Assembly: GCF_902770715.1 (NCBI RefSeq)
Contig: NZ_CACXTS010000007.1
Span: 1-64,000 of the forward strand
Length of the DNA: 64,000 nucleotides
Direction: 5' to 3'
From: an uncultured Methanobrevibacter sp.
GTDB lineage: Archaea; Methanobacteriota; Methanobacteria; Methanobacteriales; Methanobacteriaceae
Shown here: piece after piece, positions 8,170 to 17,265 of the stretch
Layout of the letters: every line of letters starts with the position of its first letter
How positions within the stretch are numbered: the first letter of the stretch is position 1
Made by a program: the position numbers and the translations under genes
Notes under the pieces: model-generated
What the model saw: only the letters and a program-made list of their open reading frames with translations
The model's database searches: none
What the model was told of the DNA's origin: nothing

Positions 8170-9453
8170 GTGAAAGCAATTATTTTAAGCGCTGGTGAAG
8201 GGTCTAGGATGAGGCCATTAACACTTACAAAACCTAAAACCATGTTGCCAGTTGCTGGAAAGCCAATTATGCAATATAATATCGAATCATTAAGGGATAA
8301 TGGTATTAAAGACATTTTGCTTATAGTTCGTTATAAAGAAGAAATGGTTCGTGATTATTTTGGTGACGGTAGTGATTTCGGTGTTAACATTACATATAAA
8401 ACACAAAAAGACTTCTTAGGCACTGCTAACGCGATTTCCTATGGAAAAGATTTCATTGAAGACAGTTTGATAGTATTGAACGGTGATATCATTTTAGATG
8501 AAGAAATTATCAATGAAATCATCAAAAAATACAATTATTTAAAGCCGGACACATTAATGCTTTTAACAGAAGTGGAAGATCCTTCTGCTTTCGGTGTTGT
8601 TGAAATTGAAAACGGACACATCAAAAGCATTGTAGAAAAACCGAAAAAGGAAGAGGCTCCAAGCAATCTTGTCAATGCGGGAATTTACGTTTTCAATAAG
8701 GATATCTTTGATAAAATCGACAAAACCGAACTCTCCGAAAGGGGAGAATACGAAATTACAGATTCAGTTTCAATGCAGATTGAAGATGGCAAGGATGTCA
8801 TTGGTCATAAAACCAACAAGGATTGGATTGATGTTGGACGTCCGTGGGAACTTATTGAAGTCAATGAAGAGCTAATAGGCAATCTGAAAACTGAAATTAA
8901 GGGTAAAGTTGAAGACGGAGCCCATATTCATGGAGAAGTCTTTTTGGATGAAGGGAGCATCATCAGAGCAGGAGTATACATTGAAGGAAACGTATATATA
9001 GGCAAGAACTGTGATGTGGGCCCTAACTCATACATCAGGGGCAATTCCTACTTTGGAGATAATGTTCACATTGGTAATGCCGTAGAAATCAAAAACTCAA
9101 TCATCATGGAAAATACCAACGTCAGCCATTTGAGTTATGTTGGTGATTCCGTAATCGGTTCCAACTGCAATATAGCTGCGGGAACCAACATTGCAAACTT
9201 ACGTTTTGATAATAAGTCCGTCAAGACAAAAATTAAAAATCAGATGATTGACAGTGGAAGGCGCAAATTGGGATCCATTATTGGAGATTCAGTTAAGACT
9301 GGAATCAATTCCAGCTTTTCTCCAGGTGTTAAGGTGGGTTATAATTCCACTATCGGTTCAGGGGTTTTGTTGTATGATGATGTACCCTCCGATACAAGAG
9401 TATTGGTAAAACAAGATCATATCATTCAAAATAAGAAAAACAAGAAAGAATAA
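8170..9453 (+). CDS. glmU: Bifunctional sugar-1-phosphate nucleotidyltransferase / acetyltransferase (GlmU-like)
   Basis: 427 residues. The N-terminal nucleotidyltransferase domain (about 1-235) has the GEGSRMRPLT pyrophosphorylase loop, KPMLPV-like TMLPVAGKP and LNGDI. The C-terminal half is a left-handed beta-helix with hexapeptide repeats such as IGKNCDVGPNSYI. Archaeal homologues make UDP-GlcNAc from glucosamine-1-phosphate, acetyl-CoA and UTP; a UTP- or dTTP-glucose-1-phosphate activity is the alternative. Start is GTG 8170, preceded by AAGGGGAT. It is the first gene of a run with gaps of 10, 3, -1 and 18 bases, likely one transcript. Confidence 0.88.
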   Translation: MKAIILSAGEGSRMRPLTLTKPKTMLPVAGKPIMQYNIESLRDNGIKDILLIVRYKEEMVRDYFGDGSDFGVNITYKTQKDFLGTANAISYGKDFIEDSLIVLNGDIILDEEIINEIIKKYNYLKPDTLMLLTEVEDPSAFGVVEIENGHIKSIVEKPKKEEAPSNLVNAGIYVFNKDIFDKIDKTELSERGEYEITDSVSMQIEDGKDVIGHKTNKDWIDVGRPWELIEVNEELIGNLKTEIKGKVEDGAHIHGEVFLDEGSIIRAGVYIEGNVYIGKNCDVGPNSYIRGNSYFGDNVHIGNAVEIKNSIIMENTNVSHLSYVGDSVIGSNCNIAAGTNIANLRFDNKSVKTKIKNQMIDSGRRKLGSIIGDSVKTGINSSFSPGVKVGYNSTIGSGVLLYDDVPSDTRVLVKQDHIIQNKKNKKE

Positions 9454-9463
9454 TGGCGATATT

Positions 9464-9946
9464 ATGGAAAATAATAAAGACTCTATTGTAATATGCCCTG
9501 GCGCACAAGTATTTGGCGATGTTGAATTAGGTGAAAATGTCTCTGTATGGCATGGTGCAGTAATAAGGGGAGATACAGACTCCATTACCATTGGCGATAA
9601 CTCCAATGTTCAGGACAATTGTGTTGTTCACTGCACTCGAGGATTTCCGGTTGTAATCGGCAAGAATGTTTCTGTAGGTCATGGTGCTGTTGTTCATGGC
9701 TGCAGGCTTGACGACAATGTTTTAATCGGAATGAATGCCACAGTTTTAAACGGAGCACACATTTCTAAAAACTGCATTGTTGGTGCAGGTGCCGTTGTCA
9801 GTGAAGGAAAAGAATTTCCCGAAGGTAGTTTAATTTTAGGCGTTCCAGCAAAGGTTGTCAAACAACTTAGCCCAGAACAGATCCAACTTATTCAAAATAA
9901 TGCGGATAATTATGTAAAACTTTCTAAACAGTATAAGGAAGATTAA
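9464..9946 (+). CDS. Gamma-class carbonic anhydrase family protein
   Basis: 160 residues forming a left-handed beta-helix of hexapeptide repeats (VFGDVELGENVSV onward) with a C-terminal alpha-helix. Three histidines sit where the family binds metal: VVHCTRG near residue 54, GHGAVVHG near residues 72-77. The N-terminal VWHGAVIRGD motif is typical of the YrdA/CaiE/Cam-like group. The reaction would be CO2 hydration, although many members of this subgroup have no demonstrated activity. It is second in the glmU-hisC-nrdG-TPR run. Confidence 0.85.
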   Translation: MENNKDSIVICPGAQVFGDVELGENVSVWHGAVIRGDTDSITIGDNSNVQDNCVVHCTRGFPVVIGKNVSVGHGAVVHGCRLDDNVLIGMNATVLNGAHISKNCIVGAGAVVSEGKEFPEGSLILGVPAKVVKQLSPEQIQLIQNNADNYVKLSKQYKED

Positions 9947-9949
9947 ATC

Positions 9950-11050
9950 ATGAAAGCAAGGAAAATTGTAGATGAAATGGATTCATATGTCCCAGGAAGG
10001 TCTCAGGATGAAATCGCTCAAGATTTCAACTTAAAGAAAGAGGATATCATTAAATTGGGTTCCAATGAAAACCCTTGGGGGCCATCTCCAAAAGCAATGA
10101 AAGCTATTGAACAGGAAATCAAGTCAATAAACAGATATCCTGAATCACAATTGCATGAGCTCGTATCTGAAATTGCGGAATATTCAGGCGTAGACGATTC
10201 CCAGGTGATTATTGGAGGAGATGGCGCTGATGAAATCATTGATGTCTTGGCAAAGACCTTCATTGATGAAGGTGATGAATTCATTGTTCCCTTGCCGTCT
10301 TATATGTACTATGAGTACCTATTGAAGCAATACGGTGCGAATCCTGTTTATGCAAAATGGAATCTGGATGAGAACAGATTGGATGCGGATTCAATTTTCA
10401 ATGCAATTGGCGAAAAGACCAAGATGATTTTCCTCTGCAGTCCGAATAATCCGACAGGAACCTTGATTGATAAAGATGTGCTGGTGGATATAGCAGCTAA
10501 AAATCCTGAAGTTTTAATAGTCATCGATGAAGCTTACTTCGAGTACTCAGAGGTCACAAATAAGGATTTAATCAACGAATTTGACAATATTTTTATCATT
10601 CGTACAATGTCAAAGGTATTGGGGCTTGCGGGCATGAGGATAGGATATGGTCTTGCATGCGCCGAGATAATTGAGTATATGCATAGGATTAAACCAGTAT
10701 TTTCCCTAACAAGATTATCTTTTGTAGCTGCACTCAATACTTTTAGAGATAAGAAGTACATTGAAGATTCAATTAAAAAGGGTATTGAATCCAGACAATT
10801 TTTATATGATGAGGTGTCAAAGATTGATGGATTGCATGTATTTCCATCAAAATCCAATTTCATGCTGATTAATGTAAAGGAAACCGGATTCACAGCAAGT
10901 GAACTGGCTTTGGAACTCATGAAAAAAGGAATTATCGTGAGGGATTGTACTTCATTCAAGGGTCTTGACGAATACTGGATTAGAATCAGCATCTGCACCC
11001 TTGAGGAAGATAAAAAATTCATTGAAATATTGAGAGAGGTTTTAAACTAA
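9950..11050 (+). CDS. hisC: Histidinol-phosphate aminotransferase
   Basis: 366 residues, fold-type I PLP aminotransferase. The [11 protein letters not shown] substrate motif is near residue 37, SPNNPTG near residue 163, VIDEAYFEY near residue 188, and the PLP lysine lies in [15 protein letters not shown] near residue 223. It catalyses the imidazole-acetol phosphate to histidinol phosphate step of histidine synthesis. It starts 3 bases after the carbonic anhydrase gene, and its stop overlaps the next ATG by one base (TAATG), implying translational coupling. Confidence 0.93.
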   Translation: MKARKIVDEMDSYVPGRSQDEIAQDFNLKKEDIIKLGSNENPWGPSPKAMKAIEQEIKSINRYPESQLHELVSEIAEYSGVDDSQVIIGGDGADEIIDVLAKTFIDEGDEFIVPLPSYMYYEYLLKQYGANPVYAKWNLDENRLDADSIFNAIGEKTKMIFLCSPNNPTGTLIDKDVLVDIAAKNPEVLIVIDEAYFEYSEVTNKDLINEFDNIFIIRTMSKVLGLAGMRIGYGLACAEIIEYMHRIKPVFSLTRLSFVAALNTFRDKKYIEDSIKKGIESRQFLYDEVSKIDGLHVFPSKSNFMLINVKETGFTASELALELMKKGIIVRDCTSFKGLDEYWIRISICTLEEDKKFIEILREVLN

Positions 11051-11754
11051 TGTATATTGGCGGAACTGTAATATCTTCAGTAGAGTTTCATGGAAATATG
11101 TCTTTGGTTATTTTCATGTCAAAATGTCCATTGGCCTGCAGATATTGTCACAATGTTGAGCTTTTGGAGGATAACACAGAATGGTCTTTTGAGAAAGTAA
11201 AGCATGAAATTGACTCTTCAGCCGATTTTCTGGATGCTGTTGTGATTTCAGGCGGCGAGCCATTGGTGCAGGTTGATGCGGTTATAGAAATATTGAAGTA
11301 TGTCCGCCAGGTTGGTTTAAAAACAAAATTGGATACAAGTGGAATTTATCCGGATGGCCTAAAGAAAATATTGGATTTGGATTTATTGGACTATGTTTCC
11401 CTTGATGTCAAAACCACATTTTCAAAGTATAAGAAAATCACCGGAGCAAATGTGGGATTCAAAGTTAAAAAATCAATGGATTTGATAAATCAGGCAGGAG
11501 TTCATCTTGAAGCGAGAACAACTTATGTTCCAACACTACACACCAAAAAGGACATCATCAATCTGGTCGATGAAATCGAAGCGGACATTTATACCATTCA
11601 ACAATTCAGAAATAAGAATGTCCTTGATCCTGCTTTGGAAAAGGTTGAAGTTCCAAATCCCCATGATTTGGAGAAATTGGCCAATGAAATCAAGCCATAT
11701 TTTGATGGTGTAGTCAAAGTCAAGTCAGCCGAATTTGGTGAAAGGATTATTTAA
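11050..11754 (+). CDS. Radical SAM activating enzyme, NrdG-type
   Basis: 234 residues. The radical SAM cluster motif CPLACRYC (Cys-X3-Cys-X2-Cys) is near residue 26, followed by the SAM-binding GGEP motif (VISGGEPLVQ). It matches the family annotated as anaerobic ribonucleoside-triphosphate reductase activating protein (NrdG2/COG1180), which generates a glycyl radical on a partner. No class III reductase or other glycyl radical enzyme gene is adjacent, so the true partner is not shown here. Its ATG overlaps the hisC stop. Confidence 0.82.
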   Translation: MYIGGTVISSVEFHGNMSLVIFMSKCPLACRYCHNVELLEDNTEWSFEKVKHEIDSSADFLDAVVISGGEPLVQVDAVIEILKYVRQVGLKTKLDTSGIYPDGLKKILDLDLLDYVSLDVKTTFSKYKKITGANVGFKVKKSMDLINQAGVHLEARTTYVPTLHTKKDIINLVDEIEADIYTIQQFRNKNVLDPALEKVEVPNPHDLEKLANEIKPYFDGVVKVKSAEFGERII

Positions 11755-11772
11755 GGAGAGAAGTGTTTAAAA

Positions 11773-12909
11773 ATGCCAATTTTATCATTTTCAAGCAATG
11801 ATATAGATGTCATCACTGGTAAGAAAACCAGAACAATACGCAAAGCATGGAAAACACCACTCAAGGTGGGAGACAGGCTTTACTGTTATTGGAATTTGGT
11901 ATCCAAAGAAAAGATGAAGATTTTTGAAGCCTTTGTCACAGATATTGAAACCATTCCATTTGAAGAAATTGAAGGCAATGATGAATTGGCTCGCCAGGAA
12001 GGGTTTAAGGATTCTAAAGACATGTTAAGGGAATTCAAAAAGATGTATGGTGGCCGAATTGATCCTTCAGAAGAATTTCAAATAATCTATTTTGAAAAAA
12101 TCCATATTGATGACTGGAAAGGGGACAAGATAGACGAAAAGGCTATGATTACCAAAAGGGCAGATATCCTATTTGACAGCGGTAAATTTGACAAGTCCAC
12201 AATGTGCTACGATGCCGCTTTAAGACTTGATCCGAACGATGTTTATCTGCTCAATAAGCAGGGGGATAACTTGTCTAGGCTTGGAAGATTTATTGACGCA
12301 ATTGAATGTTATGACAAGGCATTGGAAATAGAACCTGACAACATTTACATCCTGAACAATAAAGCTATTGCGCTTCTCAATTCAGGCAATATCAATGAAG
12401 CGTATAAGGTAAGCACTATCGCATATAATTACAGGCCAAGCAGCCCAATTATCCTTTATTGGAGGGGATTTATTTTAGAAATGCTTGGAAAGTATGATGC
12501 CGCATTGAGGGTATACGATAAGCTCATTGTAATAGATGGCGAAAATCCGGAAGTCTGGAATGCTCGCGGAAATCTATTGTCAGATATGGGAAGATTGGAA
12601 GACGCCATCGAATCTTTTGATAGGGCTGTTGAAGTCTGTTTGGATGATTCTGAAATGGATGCTGATGCCATTAATAGGATGGGCAATGCTTACATTGATT
12701 TGGGTAAATTTGATGATGCTTTGGATTGTTTCAACAAGGCAATTTCCCTTGAAAGACATAATATCGACTTTTTGCTTAACAAGGGTGTTGTTTTAATGGA
12801 ATTGGGCAAATTTGAAGAAGCAGTTGATAGCTTTAACAAGGTGCTGCTTAGAAATCCTGACAATGAAGATGCATTTTTCTTGAAGGAAGAATGTTTGGAA
12901 AACTTTTAA
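11773..12909 (+). CDS. ASCH-like domain fused to TPR repeats
   Basis: 378 residues. The first 115 or so resemble an ASCH (PUA-like) domain: GKKTRTIRK, then LKVGDRLYCYWN and a distal SEEFQIIYFEKI strand. Residues of about 130-378 form at least six tetratricopeptide repeats with the W/L/G/Y/A/F/A/P pattern, for example LGRFIDAIECYDKALEIEPD and LGKFEEAVDSFNKVLLRNPD. ASCH domains are thought to bind RNA and TPRs mediate protein contacts, so an RNA-linked scaffold is plausible but inferred. It is last in the glmU-led run, 18 bases after the radical SAM gene. Confidence 0.75.
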   Translation: MPILSFSSNDIDVITGKKTRTIRKAWKTPLKVGDRLYCYWNLVSKEKMKIFEAFVTDIETIPFEEIEGNDELARQEGFKDSKDMLREFKKMYGGRIDPSEEFQIIYFEKIHIDDWKGDKIDEKAMITKRADILFDSGKFDKSTMCYDAALRLDPNDVYLLNKQGDNLSRLGRFIDAIECYDKALEIEPDNIYILNNKAIALLNSGNINEAYKVSTIAYNYRPSSPIILYWRGFILEMLGKYDAALRVYDKLIVIDGENPEVWNARGNLLSDMGRLEDAIESFDRAVEVCLDDSEMDADAINRMGNAYIDLGKFDDALDCFNKAISLERHNIDFLLNKGVVLMELGKFEEAVDSFNKVLLRNPDNEDAFFLKEECLENF

Positions 12910-13011
12910 TTTTTTGTAGTCTTGCCTTAGATGGGGTTGGCCCAACATATTAATTTCCAATTATGTTCTCTTTATTTTAAAATCAGATATTGTAAAAAAA
13001 GTAGTTTCTGA

Positions 13012-13025
13012 AAAATAGCTATTTT
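13012..13025. terminator. Palindrome in the convergent gap, possible shared terminator
   Basis: AAAATAGCTATTTT is a perfect 14-base palindrome in the 156-base gap between the converging TPR and phosphohexomutase genes. The gap also holds GTTGGCCCAAC at about 12937, another small dyad. Either could terminate transcription, but strong U-runs are lacking. Confidence 0.35.
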
Positions 13026-13065
13026 AATTGAAGCTATTTTCCATTTAATGAAAAGAATTTTTAGT

Positions 13066-14430
13066 TTATTTTTTGTATTTTTTGATTAAGTCGATTCCCC
13101 ATTCGGTCATTTCATCTGCTTTTTGCTGAGAATCAGATTCCGCAAAGCATCTGAAAATAGGTTCGGTTCCGGATGGTCTGATAATTACCCATCCATCTTC
13201 TTTTAAGATTTTAACACCGTCTGTCAAGTCAAGCTCAAAATCAGTAGTTTCTTTTATTTCTTCTGCAATGCTGGACATGACAAATTCTTTTTGATCGTCA
13301 GGGCACTCGATTTTCATCTTTTTAGCATAGTATACTGGAAGTTCGCTGACCAGTTCGGACAATGTCTTCTTCTCCTTTGCAATGATTTCCAATATTTTTG
13401 CAACGGTCATCACCGCATCCCTTCCATAAACGAAGTCAGGGAAAATCAAACCTCCGTTTTCTTCACCACCAAATAATCCGTCTTCATCTTTAAGTTTGCG
13501 TGCTACAAGCAAGTCTCCAACAGCAGTAGCTATTACTTTGCCGTTGAATTCTTCTGCAACATCATAGATGGCCTGGGAAGTTGCAACTGTTGTGACAATA
13601 GTTCCTCCATTGTTTTCCTTAAGCATCTGTTTTTCAACAAGTGTGAAGGTTTTATCTCCTAAAACGAAGTTTCCTTTCTCGTCAATGCAGATGGTTCTGT
13701 CAGCATCACCATCGTGTGCAAGACCAATATCTGCATCCAGTTCCTTAACAACGCTGATGAGTTCCTGCAGGTTTTCTTCGATAGGTTCAGGGTCACGTCC
13801 AGGGAAGAATCCGTCAGCCTGACAGTTGAGGGTTGTAACGTCACAGCCAAGTTTCCTAATAAGGTACGGTGCTGTAAAGCATCCTGCACCGCTTCCGCAA
13901 TCAAGCACAACCTTTAATTTTGCTTCACGTATCGCTTCAGCGTCCACCTTGGAAATGGCTTCGTCAACATATTCCTCAATGATCTTGTCGTTGTGGTAGA
14001 TTTGACCGATTTCGGAGAATGGAACCCTGATTGGCTCTTCATCGAAATACAATTTTTCAATCGCCAAATCCATTTCATCAGGTATTCCTATACCGTATTC
14101 ATCTAAAAATTTAAGACCGTTATATTTTGGTGGATTGTGTGAGGCTGTAATCATCACTCCGCCGTCATAATATTTACGAACTGCATATTGGACTCCTGGT
14201 GTTGGAAGAATTCCTAAATCGACCACATCACAGCCGGATGATAAAAGGCCCGCTTTCACGGCTTCCTTTAACATAGGTGTGGAAGTCCTTGTATCTCCTC
14301 CAACAGCTACTGTTCCCTGAATCTGTGAACCGTAACAAGCTGCGAGTCTTGATGCAAATTCTGGAGTTAATACATCATTAGCTGTCCTTCTAACTCCAAA
14401 TGTTCCAAATAATCTTTTTTTATCAGCCAT
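13066..14430 (-). CDS. glmM: Phosphohexomutase, probable phosphoglucosamine mutase (copy 2)
   Basis: 454 residues, same superfamily as the gene at 5498-6835. It has FGTFGVR at the N-terminus, active-site TASHNP near residue 97, Mg-binding DGDADRT, sugar loop GGEENGGL and phosphate loop RPSGTEPIFR. The sugar loop differs from GGEPSGTW of copy 1, the region that determines the preferred hexose in this family, so the copies probably handle different sugars (glucosamine-, mannose- or glucose-phosphate). It lies 62 bases downstream of the OB-fold gene on the same strand. Confidence 0.85.
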   Translation of the reverse strand: MADKKRLFGTFGVRRTANDVLTPEFASRLAACYGSQIQGTVAVGGDTRTSTPMLKEAVKAGLLSSGCDVVDLGILPTPGVQYAVRKYYDGGVMITASHNPPKYNGLKFLDEYGIGIPDEMDLAIEKLYFDEEPIRVPFSEIGQIYHNDKIIEEYVDEAISKVDAEAIREAKLKVVLDCGSGAGCFTAPYLIRKLGCDVTTLNCQADGFFPGRDPEPIEENLQELISVVKELDADIGLAHDGDADRTICIDEKGNFVLGDKTFTLVEKQMLKENNGGTIVTTVATSQAIYDVAEEFNGKVIATAVGDLLVARKLKDEDGLFGGEENGGLIFPDFVYGRDAVMTVAKILEIIAKEKKTLSELVSELPVYYAKKMKIECPDDQKEFVMSSIAEEIKETTDFELDLTDGVKILKEDGWVIIRPSGTEPIFRCFAESDSQQKADEMTEWGIDLIKKYKK

Positions 14431-14492
14431 GTTTTAATTCCTATTTCATTTATTTATATTATTTTTGAATTTTAACAAATAAAAAGATATTG

Positions 14493-14912
14493 TTAATTAA
14501 TTATTCTTAAACTGTCTCCGCTCGATAGAATCAATTCTAAATTTGATTTATATTCTGTTATCGTGCCTATTACTTCAACTTTCCTGTTCTTGAAATCTTC
14601 AATATCCAAATTCCTCGATTGGATTTCGGCCACTTGTTTTTCAAATACTATCATCTGCATTTGACTTTCGCCGTCATTGATGGTTAAAAAATAATTGGTC
14701 TTTGAGCTTGACTCGGCAATATCGGTTATCACACCGTCAATGCATACCTTTTCATCTATCATCGCTCTTGTAATGTCTGAAATATCCACTTTCTTAACTT
14801 CAATGGATGGAGTAAAGATTATCAGTCCGATGATTCCAATTAAAGAAGTTATCAAAGCTATTCTCAATAGTTTTTCATCTGTAATTTCCATGGTTTTCCA
14901 ATTGGTTTTCAT
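14493..14912 (-). CDS. Membrane-anchored OB-fold protein
   Basis: 139 residues. A membrane helix (about 17-33, IALITSLIGIIGLIIF) is followed by a tRNA/DNA-binding type OB-fold: VCIDGVITDIAESSSKTNYFL, then DGESQMQMIVF and KVEVIGTITEYKSNLELIL strands. The pattern resembles the OB domain of exonuclease VII large subunits and related archaeal proteins. The ligand is unknown. It is divergent from the transporter gene across 59 bases, in which one TATA-like element could serve both directions. Confidence 0.65.
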   Translation of the reverse strand: MKTNWKTMEITDEKLLRIALITSLIGIIGLIIFTPSIEVKKVDISDITRAMIDEKVCIDGVITDIAESSSKTNYFLTINDGESQMQMIVFEKQVAEIQSRNLDIEDFKNRKVEVIGTITEYKSNLELILSSGDSLRIIN

Positions 14913-14971
14913 GGTAAAAATAGATGCTAGAATTTCAGCTTGTAAAATTTATCTATAATCAGAAATATAAT

Positions 14972-15610
14972 ATGACCATGTTTGAAAATTTGACAAAAAC
15001 AGAGTTGTATACAATTTTAACTGGTGTTTTCACTGCATGCCTAATCATATCCAACACCGTTGCAAGCAAAACATTTGTCCTTTTCTCGTTTACTCTGCCT
15101 TCAGCCGTATTAATCTTTCCGGTGATTTACATTATTAGCGATGTCCTGGCTGAAGTTTATGGCTATGAAAAGGCTCGCAGAGTAATTATTCTTGGATTTT
15201 TCATGAATCTCGTTGCCGTAATATATTACAATATAGCAATTTGGCTTCCGGCACCATCATTTTTTGAAAATGCGGCCGCTTTTGAAATAGTCTTGGGCAG
15301 CACTTTCAGACTGCTGATAGCAGGTTTTGCGGCATATATTGTAGGTTCACTTGTCAATGCAAAATTAATGACTTACCTTAAGGAATGGAATGAGGACAAG
15401 CTTTTCTTCAGATGCATCGTTTCAACATTGTTCGGTGAGGGTTTGGATGCGCTGATTTTCATCACAATAGGATTTTTCGGCACAATGCCTACAGAAGCGT
15501 TAGCGGTAATGATTATCGTTCAGGCATTGTTCAAGACAGTTTACGAGATAATTGTGTATCCGGTTACAAGGAAAGTTATTGTCGGCGTTAAAGAATTGCC
15601 GGAGATTTAA
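14972..15610 (+). CDS. Queuosine precursor transporter family protein (VUT/DUF165)
   Basis: About 212 residues with roughly six membrane helices. It carries the DUF165/YhhQ pattern: ISNTVASKTFVLF, then IFPVIYIISDVLAEVYGYEKAR and a late LFGEGLDALIF segment. Family members import queuosine/archaeosine precursors such as 7-cyano-7-deazaguanine; that use fits an archaeosine-making archaeon. Start choice: the frame is open from 14924, but a TATA-like element near 14948-14958 places transcription start at or near the ATGs at 14972 and 14978, suggesting a leaderless message. The stop region overlaps the DNA ligase stop by 4 bases. Confidence 0.78.
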   Translation: MTMFENLTKTELYTILTGVFTACLIISNTVASKTFVLFSFTLPSAVLIFPVIYIISDVLAEVYGYEKARRVIILGFFMNLVAVIYYNIAIWLPAPSFFENAAAFEIVLGSTFRLLIAGFAAYIVGSLVNAKLMTYLKEWNEDKLFFRCIVSTLFGEGLDALIFITIGFFGTMPTEALAVMIIVQALFKTVYEIIVYPVTRKVIVGVKELPEI

Positions 15611-17265
15611 TTTCCAGTATTGTACATGGAAATTAGTCTCTCAACGGTATCGGCATCCATTGGGCTTTTATCTTTCCTGATGTTTTTGACGACAGGGAAT
15701 CTCAATGAATATCCTGTTTCATATTCCGGGGATTCGACAATTTCGGAAAATGCGATTTCCAAAACGATTTTCGGCTCCACCTTAATTTCACGGCCTTTTG
15801 TTGAAAGCTCAAGTTCTTTCATTTTGCCGGTAAGATATTCCAGGGTTGCATCGTCAAGGCCTGTTGCGGCATAAGCCACGCTTTTGAACTCATTGTTTTC
15901 ATCCCTGAGCGCAACAAGATAAGATCCGACAAAGTCTCCTCTTTTTCCAATACCGTATGTTCCTCCAATGACGACCATATCCAAGGTTTCAGGCTCTGCC
16001 TTGTATTTGAGCATTTTTTTGCCTCTCAAACCTGGAATATATGGTGCTTCGGAATCCTTAATCATTATTCCTTCATGGCCTTCGTTGATTGATGTTTCAA
16101 ACAGTTCCTGGATTTCGTCAAGATTGTCCGCTGTTCCGATTCTCATTGTGCTCAGGTTCATCTCATCAACTGAAGTATCGACAATCTCTTCCAATATTGT
16201 CCTTCTGTTTTTCAAAGGCTCGTCGATCATTGGAACCTTATAGTAAAGTACATCAAATAAGTATAATTTCAACGGAACATTTTCCATCGCCTCTTCGACA
16301 TTGTGTTTCCTTCTGACTCTGTGCAGGATATTCTGGAATGGCAAAGGCTTTCCATTTCTTGTAGCTATCACTTCACCTTCCACAATGTAGTCCTCATGAG
16401 GCAGATTTTCGTCGAATAATTCAACGATTTCGGGAAGTGCATGGGTGATGTTTTCAAGTCTGCGTGTGAAGATGTTGATTTCGTCACCATTTCTGTGAAC
16501 CTGCAGCCTGATTCCATCGTATTTTGTATCGCATATTGCCACGCCCATCTCAGGAATGATTTCATCAAGAGGGGGTGCAAGCTGGGCAAGCATAGGTTTG
16601 ACTGGAGTTCCCGGTGTTAAATTGAGCTTTTCAAGACCGGCAGCGCCCTGTTCTTTGGCGGTTCTTGCAACTACTGAAAAGTCATTTGTAAGCATTTGCG
16701 CTCTTTCAACTATGCTTTTGTCAATGTCAAATGCCTGTGCTATGGCATCTCTGACCACTCCGTCTCCAACACCTATTCTCAATTCCTCTGTAATTGTACG
16801 TGTCAGGTATTTTGCTTCGGTTGCGCTTGCCTGACTCAATAATTCTAATATAACTGCAATTTTACGGTTGGTTGAACGTGAACCGCTGATTGTGGATAAT
16901 TTGCGTAAGCTATTGAAAACAAAGTCGATTGTCAATGGCTGTGAGAAGAATGTCATCTGGGATTTTTTGGCATATAGCTTGATGCATGCAAGGCCGATGT
17001 CCCCTTCATCGCGAACGGCATCCTCAACAGCTGCCTGTGTGGTTCCGACGGCTTCTGCGACAGCCCTTTCCACAAGCTTTCCACCTATTCCTATCTCTTC
17101 AGAGCTCCATGCCGGAAACACCACCCCCAAAATCAGCAGACCAACCTTTTCAATTGTGTCTGAATCCAGTTTTTTGAGATATTCCGCAATGATTTCTGTC
17201 TTTTCGAGTCTTTTGGTGGTTGCTTCAAGCGCTGAATAAACATCCACCAGTTCCTGATACTTCAT
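15607..17265 (-). CDS. lig: ATP-dependent DNA ligase
   Basis: 552 residues. The N-terminal DNA-binding domain (about 1-200) precedes the adenylation domain with the nucleotidyl lysine in KYDGIR near residue 248, then motif III-like LYLFDVLYY, EGIMIKD (motif IV) and the OB domain with VVIGG and LRFPVV segments. It seals nicks in replication and repair. Its ATG overlaps the thiC stop by one base (TGATG), so translation is probably coupled to ThiC. Length is typical for archaeal ligases. Confidence 0.95.
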   Translation of the reverse strand: MKYQELVDVYSALEATTKRLEKTEIIAEYLKKLDSDTIEKVGLLILGVVFPAWSSEEIGIGGKLVERAVAEAVGTTQAAVEDAVRDEGDIGLACIKLYAKKSQMTFFSQPLTIDFVFNSLRKLSTISGSRSTNRKIAVILELLSQASATEAKYLTRTITEELRIGVGDGVVRDAIAQAFDIDKSIVERAQMLTNDFSVVARTAKEQGAAGLEKLNLTPGTPVKPMLAQLAPPLDEIIPEMGVAICDTKYDGIRLQVHRNGDEINIFTRRLENITHALPEIVELFDENLPHEDYIVEGEVIATRNGKPLPFQNILHRVRRKHNVEEAMENVPLKLYLFDVLYYKVPMIDEPLKNRRTILEEIVDTSVDEMNLSTMRIGTADNLDEIQELFETSINEGHEGIMIKDSEAPYIPGLRGKKMLKYKAEPETLDMVVIGGTYGIGKRGDFVGSYLVALRDENNEFKSVAYAATGLDDATLEYLTGKMKELELSTKGREIKVEPKIVLEIAFSEIVESPEYETGYSLRFPVVKNIRKDKSPMDADTVERLISMYNTGN

